Shown here piece by piece: positions 37,750 through 48,004 of a DNA stretch of 64,000 nt. The notes below the pieces were generated by a model that saw only the letters and a program-made list of their open reading frames with translations, had not been told where the DNA came from and did no database searches. The number at the start of each line of letters is the position of its first letter. Positions within the stretch are counted from its first letter, which is position 1. Location of the stretch: the NCBI GenBank assembly GCA_022495005.1, contig JAGYXB010000461.1, positions 62,001 to 126,000 of the forward strand, read 5' to 3'. The translations under genes were made by a program, and so were the position numbers. Source of the DNA: Rhyacophila brunnea. Taxonomy: Eukaryota; Arthropoda; Insecta; Trichoptera; Rhyacophilidae.

Positions 37750-38098
37750 CAGTGGCGAAGGGTGAAGGTAGGCTAGGTAGGTAAGATTCAATATACATAG
37801 TGCCAACTAAACTTTTTTAGTAGTACTTATTTTGTTTTCATTAATAGGTACAATTTGCAGATGGTGCTGGTTAGTTTTTAAAATGCATTCAAACCCTGCC
37901 TTAACCAAACGACAATACTATAGGTATGCCATGAGTGACCCGATAAAATAGTACACAATTTTTCAATCATACTTTTTTTTTCGTTGCAAGACTATATATA
38001 CACGTTGTAGTTAATGAAAAAAATACGTTTGACTGACAAAGTTTACTGTGCACTATTTATGTTGGATTTTAACAGCCTACCTCCACCCTTCGCCACTG
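37750..38098. mobile_element. MITE with CAGTGGCGAAGGGTG ends
   Basis: CAGTGGCGAAGGGTGAAGGT at 37750-37769 is inverted at 38079-38098 with one mismatch; the match continues to AGGCT. The 349-base interior is non-coding. The terminus resembles hAT or related cut-and-paste elements, but I see no clear target duplication. Confidence 0.7.
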
Positions 38099-38253
38099 CA
38101 ATATAATATATAGTAACAATATTGTAGCCTTTAAGCAGAATGCTTACACCGTCTTTTACTTATTTTAGTTTAAAATTATGTATTCATAACTATTGTATTT
38201 TCTAAAATATGGTTATCAGTTCGTAATCACCACAAATACAGATTGATGACATA

Positions 38254-38790
38254 TTGTACGCACTATGCAATTCGCCGTATCATCCTAAACTATGGAAGGT
38301 ATCACAAACAGATGACCGCATAGCATTGAGATCAAATTAATGTATAAATAAAACACTTAAACATACCTAGTAAAAACCACTTGAATACAAGGAAAGGACA
38401 ATAAAATAGTTACGAGTATATAAGTAGATTATAAATTCAATCAAATGGTATACTTATATTTATTTATATAGAATTCTGAATGATTCAAAAGAAGATTAGG
38501 GCTGGACTCGAATATCAATAAATTCGCACATATCAAATATCTGATAATAAATACAGCGTTATTATCAGATATTTGATACCAATCAATATGGAATTAAGAT
38601 TCTTATTGAATCTAATAAAATTGTCAAACAAGAATATTAGTTACATCACAATGGTTTTCAAGTATATTGTATAACTTTACTTTATGGTGAATTAATGCTG
38701 TAGGAACAACGCGTCATTTTTTGAACTGTGATTCTGCAAAACAGATGGTCGCATAGCATTGAGATCACGGAGCAAATTATTGTACGTATG
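38254..38790 (+). repeat. Repeat Q and a 20-bp perfect hairpin
   Basis: A block of about 28 bases with CGCATAGCATTGAGATCA occurs twice in direct orientation (about 38309-38336 and 38741-38768). The first is preceded by ATGCAATTCGCCGTATCA, related to 56233-56252. Between them, 38531-38550 and 38559-38578 are perfect inverted 20-mers around an 8-base loop (ATACAGCG). No coding capacity. Limits of the repeat are uncertain. Confidence 0.5.
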
Positions 38791-39589
38791 TTACACAACC
38801 CTAAATGTAATATTATATGCGATTTTTACAAGTAATAATAATATGTGGTGCACTTTAATGGTACCTACCTATTAACTGACAAGTATTGGTGAGAAGACAT
38901 TGTATTAATTAAATTAAAACACAATATATTTTAATATGGGTATAGTGGTTATTCCACATCGTATAATAACAACCAGGACCGATATAGTTTTGTTAGTGTT
39001 AATTACTTGTGTTTAAAAATGTGTGTTCTACAAGAAATATTTTTAATCTGTAAACTTATTGTTAGTTTAAATAACACGATCTTAATGCTATACAACCATT
39101 TGTTTCCGGTACAACAGCTCATAATAAATGTGATCCTTGAAATAATAGTATATTTATTTGAAATATGTATTTTTTCCCATGTTCGTATTTCTTACATGCA
39201 CATTTAATTAGTTATATAAGTCATTCTTTAATGCAGTAGTAAAAAAATTCCTCTAGTTGTCTGCAATCAGTCAATATCAAGCAATAATTTGTAAATAAAT
39301 GTATTTAAGTAAAATACTTTCCAATGATTATTTTATCATTATTTATATAAAAAGAAACATATTTTTTTGGTATTAACTTTAAAATAACAAAAATGGTGTA
39401 ACACAGGGAACTCAGAAATAATGGGAACTGAAATACCTAACGGGTAAGGAGTAGGTAGAAGATAACTGATCTCGAGTAAAAAATAATCCGGGATAAACTT
39501 AAACACGTCGTAAAAATACGCAATTCTCGAATACTGAGAACTGCTCTCGGTTTATGCATTGATGATCATTTAATATTGGTGTATTACAC
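38791..39589. other. AT-rich gene-free stretch
   Basis: No recognised feature. Confidence 0.35.
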
Positions 39590-39720
39590 ATACTATTGCA
39601 CGTGCATAATGCGTGTTTCATTTTCATAGGACACTCACACATTCAAAACCCTGCATCAAAATGTAGTGTATTGAATATTGCCTATCGGAATTCTATTTAT
39701 TATCTGTTCTGTGGTGTTAC
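39590..39720 (-). repeat. Dispersed repeat S, copy 2
   Basis: The inverted counterpart of 32203-32315, with shared blocks AGGACACTCACACATTCAAA, CCTATCGGAATT and ATCTGTTCTGTGGTGTT. About 30 bases are present here and absent from the other copy. The fold-back insertion at 39739 begins just beyond its right end. Confidence 0.55.
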
Positions 39721-39728
39721 ACAAAAGC

Positions 39729-40006
39729 TGTTGTCAAAATATTAATTGAGTTAGCATTTACTTGGTAGAATTCCATTTTACAAGAAATGAAAATATTAAT
39801 AATATTAAATTCTACAGGTTTTTAAAAAAAATGTTTTGTCGATAGCTATATCGGTTGTAACGCCATTATCAAGACTATCTTGATAATGGTGTTATATTAG
39901 TTAGTCTTGTTAATGGTGTTACAACCGAAATAGCTATTGAGAAGACCTTTTTAAAAAAAACCTGTAGAATTTAACATTATTTATATTTTCATTTCTTGTT
40001 GTCAAA
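39729..40006. mobile_element. Fold-back insertion of repeat P with 10-bp target duplication
   Basis: Direct repeats TGTTGTCAAA at 39729-39738 and 39997-40006 flank the insertion. Inside, a single-copy head (ATTAATTGAGTTAGCATTTA and TTGGTAGAATTCCATTTT) is followed by two inverted arms of about 90-100 bases. The arms contain AAGAAATGAAAATAT, AAATTCTACAGGTTTTT, ATAGCTAT and CGGTTGTAAC, and meet near 39880-39910. No coding capacity is seen. The linear arrangement of the same blocks is found at 9889 and 10180, and a miniature form at 47053. Confidence 0.75.
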
Positions 40007-41115
40007 TTGTTATATAAATAATATAACGATTTAAAGCAGGCATTAATATCGTTTGACAATATTTTGATTTCAGCATTTATTAATATATAATATTATGTAC
40101 TCATTAATAAGTAATAAATTGCATAGGTATATATTTAAGAAAATAGAAAACTATAAATTTATTTTAATTCGTGAAAACTTTGCTTATAGGTAGGTTTTAT
40201 ATTTATGAATTATCATACTATTTGCATTTATTTGTAAAATACAAATTTCTTATTTCAAATTTTTAGCATTGATTGTTTGATAACTAAAAACTTTTTTCAC
40301 GCTTTTGAAAGTGGGAAAGTAATTGATATCGTCTATTAGGTAATTAACTGTAAACTTAATATTCCCGCTAGAAGTTTGAGCGAGTTACAATCGGAAAAAT
40401 CTGTTCAATTTTGCCCGCCGGCCCGCAGTTATTTAAACCTCCCTAAATCTTTCGCAGAATACTTTCCTCGCGAAAGTAAATGGCCGTGTATAAATGATAA
40501 AGTTGATCATTTTAAAATGAGAGAAAGAAAATTTGTCCGCTCGGCAAAATAATGTTCCGTGAATTAGAGTGGGTCGCTGAAACTAAATTTCTCAACAACT
40601 TTTAATTTTACCGAAAGCAAGATAATCAAAAATCTTAAACCGTTTTAATTAAGTAAAATGTAAACACTGGAATTAGGTAGGTAATATTATTAAATTTTGT
40701 TTAACAATTTTAATATTCAAATTTGATTGGCAATTATAGAAATGCTTTTCGTATTTATTGAATTCATTCAATATTATCAGTGTTTACACTTTTTATTAAA
40801 TTATAAACTAGCTGTAAGAATTTTCAATTCCTAGTTTACAAAATAAGAAAGCCCATAAAATTAATATGAATTTATAATATCTAAAAAAAATACATTAGAA
40901 AATTATTATCGATAATTTAGTTCCACATGTTTTACCAATCCAGTAATCATAAAAGTGGTGAGTTTAATCGATGTTTTTTTATTTATATACTTACCGTTTT
41001 ATTTTTAATAAGCCTTTTTTACTTAACGGACGTAATTATCCAGTTATCATGAATGGTAGCTATAAGGAATTTTAGTTTGAAAGAGGCAATAGAACAAAAC
41101 GGTTTTATTCGGTCA
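40007..41115. other. AT-rich gene-free stretch
   Basis: No recognised gene or bounded element; short GC-rich patch around 40415-40430. Confidence 0.35.
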
Positions 41116-41425
41116 CTAATAACTAGGCTAAGGTATTTAAATTTTTTCTTTGAGCTGCCCCACAGCAAAGTATCAAAAATATCTATCTATTTCAGACAAT
41201 TTTGAAACATTTAAGCCCTATTTGTTAGCACCTATTTTTACATATTTTTGGATAATTACATATTTTTACATATTCAAGGTTTAAGCACATATTTTCACAT
41301 AAATACGAAATTTCAATTTCAAATCACAAAAATTTATATCTTTAACTCAGCCTCTCCGCGCTGATGTGGACCTAATTCTTTCAAATTTTGTGAAAATTTT
41401 GGCTTGGCGTTCGTGGCGGCTGATA

Positions 41426-42727
41426 CGAGGGTGGGTCAATAAGTCCTTAGAAAAGCCGACAGGTGGCGCGACTAGTACTGCAAGCGGTTTATTTTCATGC
41501 AGCGGCACTACCGATTCAGTATGCTGCGAAGTTTCAATCAGATTGGTCGGGTTGTTGTGTGTTTCTCGTACATTTAAAAAAAAAATTTGCTTGTGGAAAA
41601 TGGAAAAATGGAAAATGGAGAAAATTGAGTTTAGAGCTGTTATTAAACATTTTAATATAAAAGGGTTAACAGCAAAGGAAATAAAAAATGAGTTGGATTT
41701 AGTTCACGGCATATCTGCTCCTTCACTTGCAACTATTTATAACTGGTTAAATGAATTTAAACGTGGTCGTACATCAACAAAGGATGAACCACGCTCAGGA
41801 CGTCCTGTAGAGGTGACTACACCAGAAATGATCAATAAAATCCTTGATATGGTGTTAAGTGACCGAAGATTAAAGTTGAGTGAGATAATTGAGGTTACAG
41901 GGATCTCAAAAGGTAGCGTCATTTCTATTTTACATGACAAATTGGGCATGAAAAATATTTCTGCAAGATGGGTGCCGCGTTTGCTCACAGTCGACAATTA
42001 ACGCAATAGGGTGGTGGCCTCTAAAGCCCTGTTGTCGCTCATGCAACGCAATCCGGATGAATTTTTCGTCGCTTTGTGACTGCAGATGAAACATGGATAC
42101 ACCACTATACTCCCGAGACGAAAGAATAGTCAAAGCAGTGGATTGCGAAGGCAAACCATGTCCAAAGAAGGCGAAAACCGTAAAATCAGCTGGTAAGGTT
42201 ATGGCTACTGTATTTTGGGATGCACGTGAAATTATTTTCGTTGACTATTTGGAAAAAGGAAAAACAATAACAGGGGATTATTATGCATCTTTATTGGACC
42301 AGCTAAAAAACAAAATTGAAGAAAAACGGCCTCATTTAAACAGGAAAAAAATCCTCTTTCATCAGAACAATGCCCGTGTTCACACATGTTTACGATCAAT
42401 GGCTAAAATTGAAGAATTGAAGTTCGAATTGGTCGACCACCCACCGTATTCGCCAGATTTAGCCCCCAGTGACTTTTTCCTTTTCCCAAACTTAAAAAAA
42501 TGGCTAAGTGGACAACGTTTTTTTTCAAATGAAGAAGTCATCGATCGGACAAATACTTATTATGAGGACATTCCGAAAACTTATTTTTCTGACGGTTTTA
42601 AAAATATTGAGAAACGTCTAACCAAGTGTATTGAGCTCCAAGGAAATTATGTTGAGAAATAAAAAAAAAATACAAAAATAAAACCTGTTTTAATGCTTTT
42701 TTCTAAGGAATTATTGACCCACCCTCG
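41426..42727 (+). mobile_element. Mariner transposon, complete ends
   Basis: The 29-bp inverted ends begin CGAGGGTGGGTCAATAAGTC and match at 28 of 29 (41426-41454 and 42699-42727). TA dinucleotides at 41424-41425 and 42728-42729 are the target duplication. At 1302 bp it is the standard mariner length. It interrupts a hAT transposase frame that rejoins when one TA and the mariner are ignored. Confidence 0.95.
41615..42662 (+). pseudogene. Degenerate mariner transposase (DD34D)
   Basis: The frame starts at ATG 41615 (MEKIEFRAVIKHF; an in-frame ATG at 41600 is also possible). It contains a helix-turn-helix with GRTSTKDEPRSGRP at residues 51-64 and a WVPRLL linker at 119-124. It stops at 41999-42001 where the family has a sense codon. 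A one-base loss near 42063 shifts frame before the first catalytic Asp (ADETW); an in-frame TAG at about 42127-42129 and another one-base loss near 42147 follow. From there KPCPKKAKTVKSAGK to YVEK is open to 42662. The second catalytic position reads HQNNARVH (Asn codon 42366-42368) instead of HQDNA. Exactly 34 residues separate it from the third Asp (APSDFFLF). The enzyme is dead. It was a cut-and-paste transposase acting on its own inverted ends. Confidence 0.93.
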
Positions 42728-43402
42728 TATCTCTATAGCAAAACTGTGTAACAAGAATTTCGTTTCATTTTTGGAAAAATACACTAATGAAAAGGTGCCA
42801 GATGATTCGACAATCATGGAAAAATATATGAGAAGTTTGTATGATTTGCAAATCTCTGAAATAAAAAAATCGGTCTACTACAGGAATCTATTGATATCAA
42901 TTGACGAAACAACAGACGTTAATGGATAACATTGCCAATGTTATCATTGGTATTTTGGATGTAGATGAAAACCTCCAAACAAAAATTTCTTTTGAATATG
43001 GCTGAATTAGACAAATTGAAACATCTGTATCAATTATTTCTACTTCAGAAATAGTTTCATTTACATACGCAACAATAACATAATATGTAGAAGTGGAAAG
43101 GAGTTTTTCCATGTATTAAAATTTACATAACATCAAATCGTCAAAGATTCACTTTCGAAAATTTGAACAATTATTTTATTATTTATTGTAATAGAGCGTT
43201 TTCTGTTTGTGAATAAATAATAAATTAAACTGTTGAAATATATATAATTTATTGTAATACTTACTTTAATTTTTATCAACTATTCTTGTTTTTTTAGCAC
43301 CTAATTATGAAATTTTAATAACATATTTTCCAAATATAACTACATATTTTAGGTACCTATTATTCATTTTTAGCACCTAAAAATCCTAAGCCTACTAATA
43401 AC

Positions 43403-43724
43403 TATAATGATCTATAGTTCTGCAAAGTTTAACCAGACATTGTACTAGAGATTGTCTTATTTTGTGAATATGTAGTAGTGAAAAGATGTGAGACCGAACA
43501 CTTACTCTAGGAATGTAAAAAAATGGATAGTAATAGTTGGTATTTTAACATGACCCATCGTTAAGTCTCATTGATAGTAACTCCTCTCATACTTAGTATT
43601 GAGCCGGGTTGGTTGATAAGTGTTGCGGGTTATCATCACCCCATCATTTGAATGATTTGGTTAATCACAAACCTGTTTTTAAAAGTTGGCTGAATGACAC
43701 CACTGAGCATAAGTCTCTAATCGA
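43403..43724. other. Gene-free stretch
   Basis: No recognised feature. Confidence 0.35.
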
Positions 43725-43916
43725 ATGAAGAAAAGCTCGCACATTGACATCGATAATTGGTTGAATGCACATTCATATCGTATTAAACGACATCCCGGTG
43801 ATAGGGGCCCAAGATGCCATCATCCTGCCTTGAAACCTGTTGGCAACTCACCTGCCAAGAATTGGGGAGAAATTAAGGATCGAGGATTGTCCTTTCGTCC
43901 GATCGATCGTGTGTAA
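43725..43916 (+). CDS. Small unidentified open frame with a nearby poly(A) signal
   Basis: The 63-codon frame (begins MKKSSHIDIDNWLN, ends RGLSFRPIDRV) lies in a patch richer in GC than its flanks. An AATAAA signal begins one base after the stop. The peptide is basic, with several Gly, Pro and His residues, and no domain or signal peptide is evident. It could be a terminal exon, a short gene or chance. A plausible upstream splice acceptor was not established. Confidence 0.18.
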   Translation: MKKSSHIDIDNWLNAHSYRIKRHPGDRGPRCHHPALKPVGNSPAKNWGEIKDRGLSFRPIDRV

Positions 43917-44954
43917 TAAAATAAATAATACAGCTTTGTGAATGCCGACAGAATGACGGCCACACCTTTTCCTTTAATATGCCGCGTTTTCTAAAATTTT
44001 AATATAATCGCTCTGATGACCGACCGCCCCGGCCGTATCGAAGGTTTTAATTGGTGTTTCTTAATTGGTAACCACGTATAAACAGAGTCCGTGTCATTCG
44101 GATACGTGAACAATCGACCAAAGGTATGTCGGGCATGTTCAATTGATGTGATTTGGTCTATGAATCAATGGCGTATGTGGCGGTCTATGAATGAATGAAT
44201 AGAAACATTTTTTTGTTCTTGTCTCTTGGGAGCGGAAGTGGTTTTTAAATGAAGCCGCGGGATTTGAAATTGATATATTTGAACTGTGATAAATGATAAT
44301 GATGCTATGAACCAGTTCAAAGTTATGTCATTGAATCTAAAATGTATATTAAGAGATTATATAGTTTATGAATGAAAATTATAAAGAAAATGTGTAAACA
44401 AGAATTATTAAACCATAAAGATTAGCAGTCGATAGTTTGTCACAACATTATTACAAAATTAATGATAATTATATTATTAATGACGTATTCATTTTATAAC
44501 TGACACATTGTCGATTAAAATGAAATTTTACTAAGTAAATGATATTTCTATTATATAATTTCCATCAATTTAATTGAATCGTTAGAAGAGGCTTCTCTCT
44601 TTCACTGATCGTCATTATTGCTATTCCTGTCATTAAGGGTTAAAAATTAAAATCTTAGGTCTATAAAGAAGACAAATTCAAAAATAACAAATTGCATTGT
44701 CAAATATCTATACCTATTACGTAGATACATCAATACCAGTTTTAATTCTGCCATTATAACCATAAAAATATTTAAATAGATAAACTGATTAGTACCTGTT
44801 GGCAAAGATGGAGCCTATAATTATCTAATAATATATGAATACTGATAGTGATTCCAGAAAGTTTATAGTATTGTTGAATTGGTAATTATATAAAATTAAA
44901 GAACGAGCCAATATCTACACCTCCTCGAGTTAGAGGTAGATAGATGCTTACACT
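43917..44954. other. Gene-free stretch
   Basis: A balanced-composition patch at about 44005-44200 (CGCCCCGGCCGTATCG and neighbours) has no open frame or repeat partner; it could be a regulatory or conserved non-coding segment. The rest is AT-rich. Confidence 0.3.
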
Positions 44955-45175
44955 CACGATGGCCGAGCTGTTTAAGCTTCCGCTTATAACGTCGTGGGTC
45001 CCAGGCTCGAATTCTAGTTCTGACAAATACACATATTATTGTTTTTAAATTTGTGTTTGAGTATGGACCTAATAGGTTGAGCAAATCGCTAATATCCATT
45101 TATCGTTAAAGCAAAAATCTGTCAATACAAACCTCCACTCTGTGGAGGCCCATATGATCATATTAGGATCGAATA
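44955..45175 (+). repeat. tRNA-derived SINE, family A, plus copy
   Basis: The head GATGGCCGAGCTGTTTAAGC (44959-44978) is a Ser/Leu-tRNA-like A-box region. The B-box CTCGAATTCTAG follows at 45006, then the body with GAGTATGGACCTAATAGGTTGAGC (in part) and a TCCATTTATCG block. A closing CCTCCACTCTGTGGAGGCCC segment (45132-45151) is shared with 19718-19762 and 35396 and may be its 3' tail. Confidence 0.8.
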
Positions 45176-45639
45176 TACCTACTCAGTAAAAAAATCTTAT
45201 TATAAAAATAAGAAGAAAATTTTACTTATTCTGTCTATTTTTTTCTTTTATGGTCCATTTAGTTAAATAATAAACAGGACCAGTTACATCTGCTTTATAA
45301 ATGGACATTGTAAACTGTTGAACCAGTTGAAGCGGACGAAACAGGTCCTCTTTGATTAAACTCTAATTGTTTTAGATATTAGTACTACATATTATTATTG
45401 TGTTATATTTTAATTAGTCTTTTATATAAGTATAGTATTTTCCCATGTAAGTTTTCATAAAAGTATCTAAATATTAAATGCATACATCATTTGAAATATA
45501 CAAATTAGAATAAATAGATATTGAAAAATATTAGTAGCGAATATGAACTTACACTATTATAATACTATCCAAAATTACAAAAGATTACCTTTACGATTTT
45601 AAATAACATCTCTTATCCATCATAGCTGTAAGACGTGAT

Positions 45640-45720
45640 TAGTATTGCACTTGTTGCTTAATTGGTAAAGGATTTCGCCTTATCTGAAATGGGTGTTTGA
45701 TCAGGTCCCATTCGGTACAA
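45640..45720 (+). repeat. tRNA-like SINE head
   Basis: A TTGCTTAATTGGTAAAGG A-box-like motif is followed about 35 bases later by a GTGTTTGATCAGGTCCC B-box-like motif. It directly precedes a copy of repeat R, but other R copies lack this head, so the two are probably independent. Confidence 0.4.
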
Positions 45721-45724
45721 AATA

Positions 45725-46025
45725 TTTGACAACATTTTTTTTAGCTCGTATTCTTATTTGTCCGGTGGTTCTTAAACTAATTTTCCGACTAGCTAGACAT
45801 TTGAAACTTTTAGAATATATCAAAACACGAAGCCCATGCATTTTTTAATACCTTTAGCCATCTTTAAGTATAGTTGAATTTATTTTCAGTTAATTCTGTT
45901 TTGTATGAAAAGTTATTTCGACACCATTATTGGTTGCTAAGCGGATTGTCCTAGCAACTAAATTATTAATATATACGTGCGTTACTATGGAAAACAAAAT
46001 GAAATTTCAATACGACATTTCAATA
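45725..46025 (+). repeat. Dispersed repeat R, partial copy
   Basis: Shares GCTCGTATTCTTATTTGTCC, TTTGAAACTTTTAGAATATA, CAGTTAATTCTGTTTTGTAT, GGTTGCTAAGCGG and CGTGCGTTACTATGGAAA with the copy at 55005. The 3' part of the unit is absent. Confidence 0.75.
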
Positions 46026-46279
46026 TCTTATGATCGTTAAGACTGAGCTGAACAGGAACAAGGTCATTCATAGTTCATTCAGAGACTAATCTCAGCGTTG
46101 AAAGGACGTCATTTTAATTCAGTCTAACCTCAAAAACCTCTAACCATCGGGGATTTATTTTAAGGAACGCAATAATTATTATTTACAATTCTCGGTCGAA
46201 TGAATATCATTATTACTTTTATTATTATTACCTCCAAACATAACATATGCGACGTAGCCTGGTGCCGGCCGACGGAATA

Positions 46280-46806
46280 CAGGGCTGTCAAAAAATTTAA
46301 AGTTAAAAATAGCTTACTGTACAGATGGAATAATTACATACTTCCAAGCGTCAAACGGCATACAACATTCATCTAAAATAATTATGAAAAGACTAGCTGA
46401 TTATGTTATGTTATTTTTGTATTGTTCTTATTTTTTTGCTTATCAAAATATTTCACATATTATCTGATGATGTGTATTTTGGATATATCGTAATATGTAT
46501 CTGGTCTCATTAAAATTGCTATTAAGTTGATATAACATAGGAAAATCTGTAAATCATTAAAATTTTAATTTCGTTATAGTTTTTAATTAAACCGGTGCAA
46601 TTACATATTAGATTTAAACACTGTTGTACTGTGTGACTTTTATAATATCAGATAAAACTGTAGTATGTCAGCAGAAGAGTAAACAAAACCCAGCTCATGG
46701 GATAACCGAATGGTAAGCAACTGTATATATTATATTTTCCCGCCAAATTGCACACAATTAAAAACAATTTATCATAAAAACAAGTAAGACGTCTTTGACA
46801 GCCCTG
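46280..46806. mobile_element. Possible hAT-like MITE with CAGGGCTGTCAAA ends
   Basis: CAGGGCTGTCAAA at 46280-46292 is exactly inverted at 46794-46806. The 527-base interior is AT-rich and non-coding. The terminus resembles hAT ends, but flanking 8-mers do not match, so the assignment is tentative. Confidence 0.5.
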
Positions 46807-47039
46807 GGTGATTGATTCGATAAAGTCGGCAGTTTTTTTTGTCTTGTTCTCTGCGATCGCTAGCTTTGAATAAAAAAAATCTATGGGTGACCACGTTAAT
46901 AATCATTTTTTATGAGTATAAATTATTTCTTGCATTGGCTTTTATTAATTAATAATTATTGTACCTACCAACTAAAAGTAAAGTTGCGTTACTTCTTTGT
47001 AAAAGTGTCAGACTAAATTAATTAAACTAATCGGGTAAG
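46807..47039. other. AT-rich spacer
   Basis: No recognised feature. Confidence 0.3.
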
Positions 47040-47144
47040 TAATAAAAAGTCATTAATTGAGTTAGCATTTACTTGGTAGAATTCCATTTTAAAAGAAATG
47101 AAAATATAATTAATTATATTTTCATTTCTTTTAATAAAAAGTCA
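47040..47144. mobile_element. Miniature fold-back insertion of repeat P, perfect palindrome
   Basis: Direct repeats TAATAAAAAGTCA (47040-47052 and 47132-47144) flank a 79-base insertion. The insertion starts with the repeat P head (TTAATTGAGTTAGCATTTAC, GGTAGAATTCCA) and ends in a perfect palindrome. The palindrome covers 46 bases (47089-47134), two of them shared with the right direct repeat. The palindrome arms (AAAAGAAATGAAAATATAA) equal the outer arms of the 39739 element, but the arms meet with no spacer. Confidence 0.8.
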
Positions 47145-47676
47145 CTTTCTTTTATAATAAACAGACATCACTATATTAATTTTTTTTAAATATGCATTAG
47201 AATTAAACAATATGTACCTATTTTTTTTTAATAGTTATGTAATAGGTCTTATATATTCAAAATAAATACTATTCATTAATAATGTTTTTTGGATAGCACA
47301 TGAAATAAAAATGTAGGTAGATATGTATTTCAACATCCTTCGTATGTTTAGCTCTCGGACAATTTCAGGTTAAAACGTTATTAATATATTATTATTAAGT
47401 TTATATCGTGGCTATCCATCATATTGGTTGCAATGTTTTCCACCAAATTGAATTTAGTAACATTTACGTAAGTATATTAGAAGATATCATTTTTTGGTCA
47501 CCCCATATTTTATACACTTTGACAGTGTTATGATTTAAATTAAATAAGAGATCATTATTATTACTTTAGACCAAAGCATTGTCGGCGACCTTTGCATATT
47601 ACCAGTAGAGCAACAATTCCGGACCACATGTAAAAAAATCATATTTTCAATTCTCAAGGGCAATTCTGTAGAGCGT
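47145..47676. other. AT-rich gene-free stretch
   Basis: No recognised feature. Confidence 0.35.
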
Positions 47677-47766
47677 CCCCTTAAGCTAGTCAAGTAAAGC
47701 TTATATGATTCAACAGAAAATTTAAAAACGTTGTATATAAAAAGTTCTTTTTATCTTGTAATTATT
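47677..47766 (+). repeat. Dispersed repeat R, 3' fragment
   Basis: CTTATATGATTCAACAGAAA and GTTGTATATAAAAAGTTCTT match the 3' part of the long R copy at 55350-55432. Confidence 0.75.
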
Positions 47767-48004
47767 TCTAATAAGAAAGGTTCAGCTGATGTTTATCCAA
47801 ATAATATAATATACTTATTTAATAAGTAATCGTATCTGTTGTTTGTTAAATTAATTAATTATTGGTAATTAATTATGGAAGGATGCATTTTTTTTTGTAG
47901 TGATATTTTTGTAGACTCTACCGAAGTACGTTAGTTTGACTTTTGTCCATTTTGTGAGTCGAGACCCTTATAGTAAGTGTCGTATCACCCTGGACATATC
48001 AGGT

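Larger units (their letters stand above)
41371..43216 (+). pseudogene. hAT transposase remnant split by mariner
   Basis: The left piece (41371-41425) reads AFVAAD up to the insertion point. The right piece from 42730 continues ISIAKLCNKNFVSFLEKYT, PDDSTIMEKYM and LLISIDETTDVNG, then after a frameshift near 42925 IANVIIGILDVDENLQTK. The DETTDV block is the region of the first catalytic Asp of hAT transposases of the CGBP1/BED type. Much of the middle is missing: a short link leads directly to a C-terminal dimerisation-like block (YVEVERSFSMY and NRQRFTFENL, in two frames, 43083-43216). The BED zinc finger and most of the catalytic core are absent, so it cannot encode a functional transposase. 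Confidence 0.8.
41124..43394 (+). mobile_element. hAT element relic carrying a nested mariner
   Basis: Direct repeats CTAATAAC at 41116-41123 and 43395-43402 give a perfect 8-bp hAT target duplication. The ends TAGGCTAAGG (41124-41133) and inverted TAGGCTTAGG (43385-43394) match 9 of 10. Subterminal ACATATTTT motifs are repeated near both ends. Without the 1302-bp mariner and its duplicated TA, the element is about 967 bases, so it is an internally deleted derivative. Remaining coding pieces lie on both sides of the mariner. Confidence 0.9.

Noticed and set aside
38531..38578. microRNA precursor
   Set aside because: The 20-bp stem is perfect and very AT-rich with a short loop, more like an inverted repeat of a mobile element; no seed or conservation can be judged.
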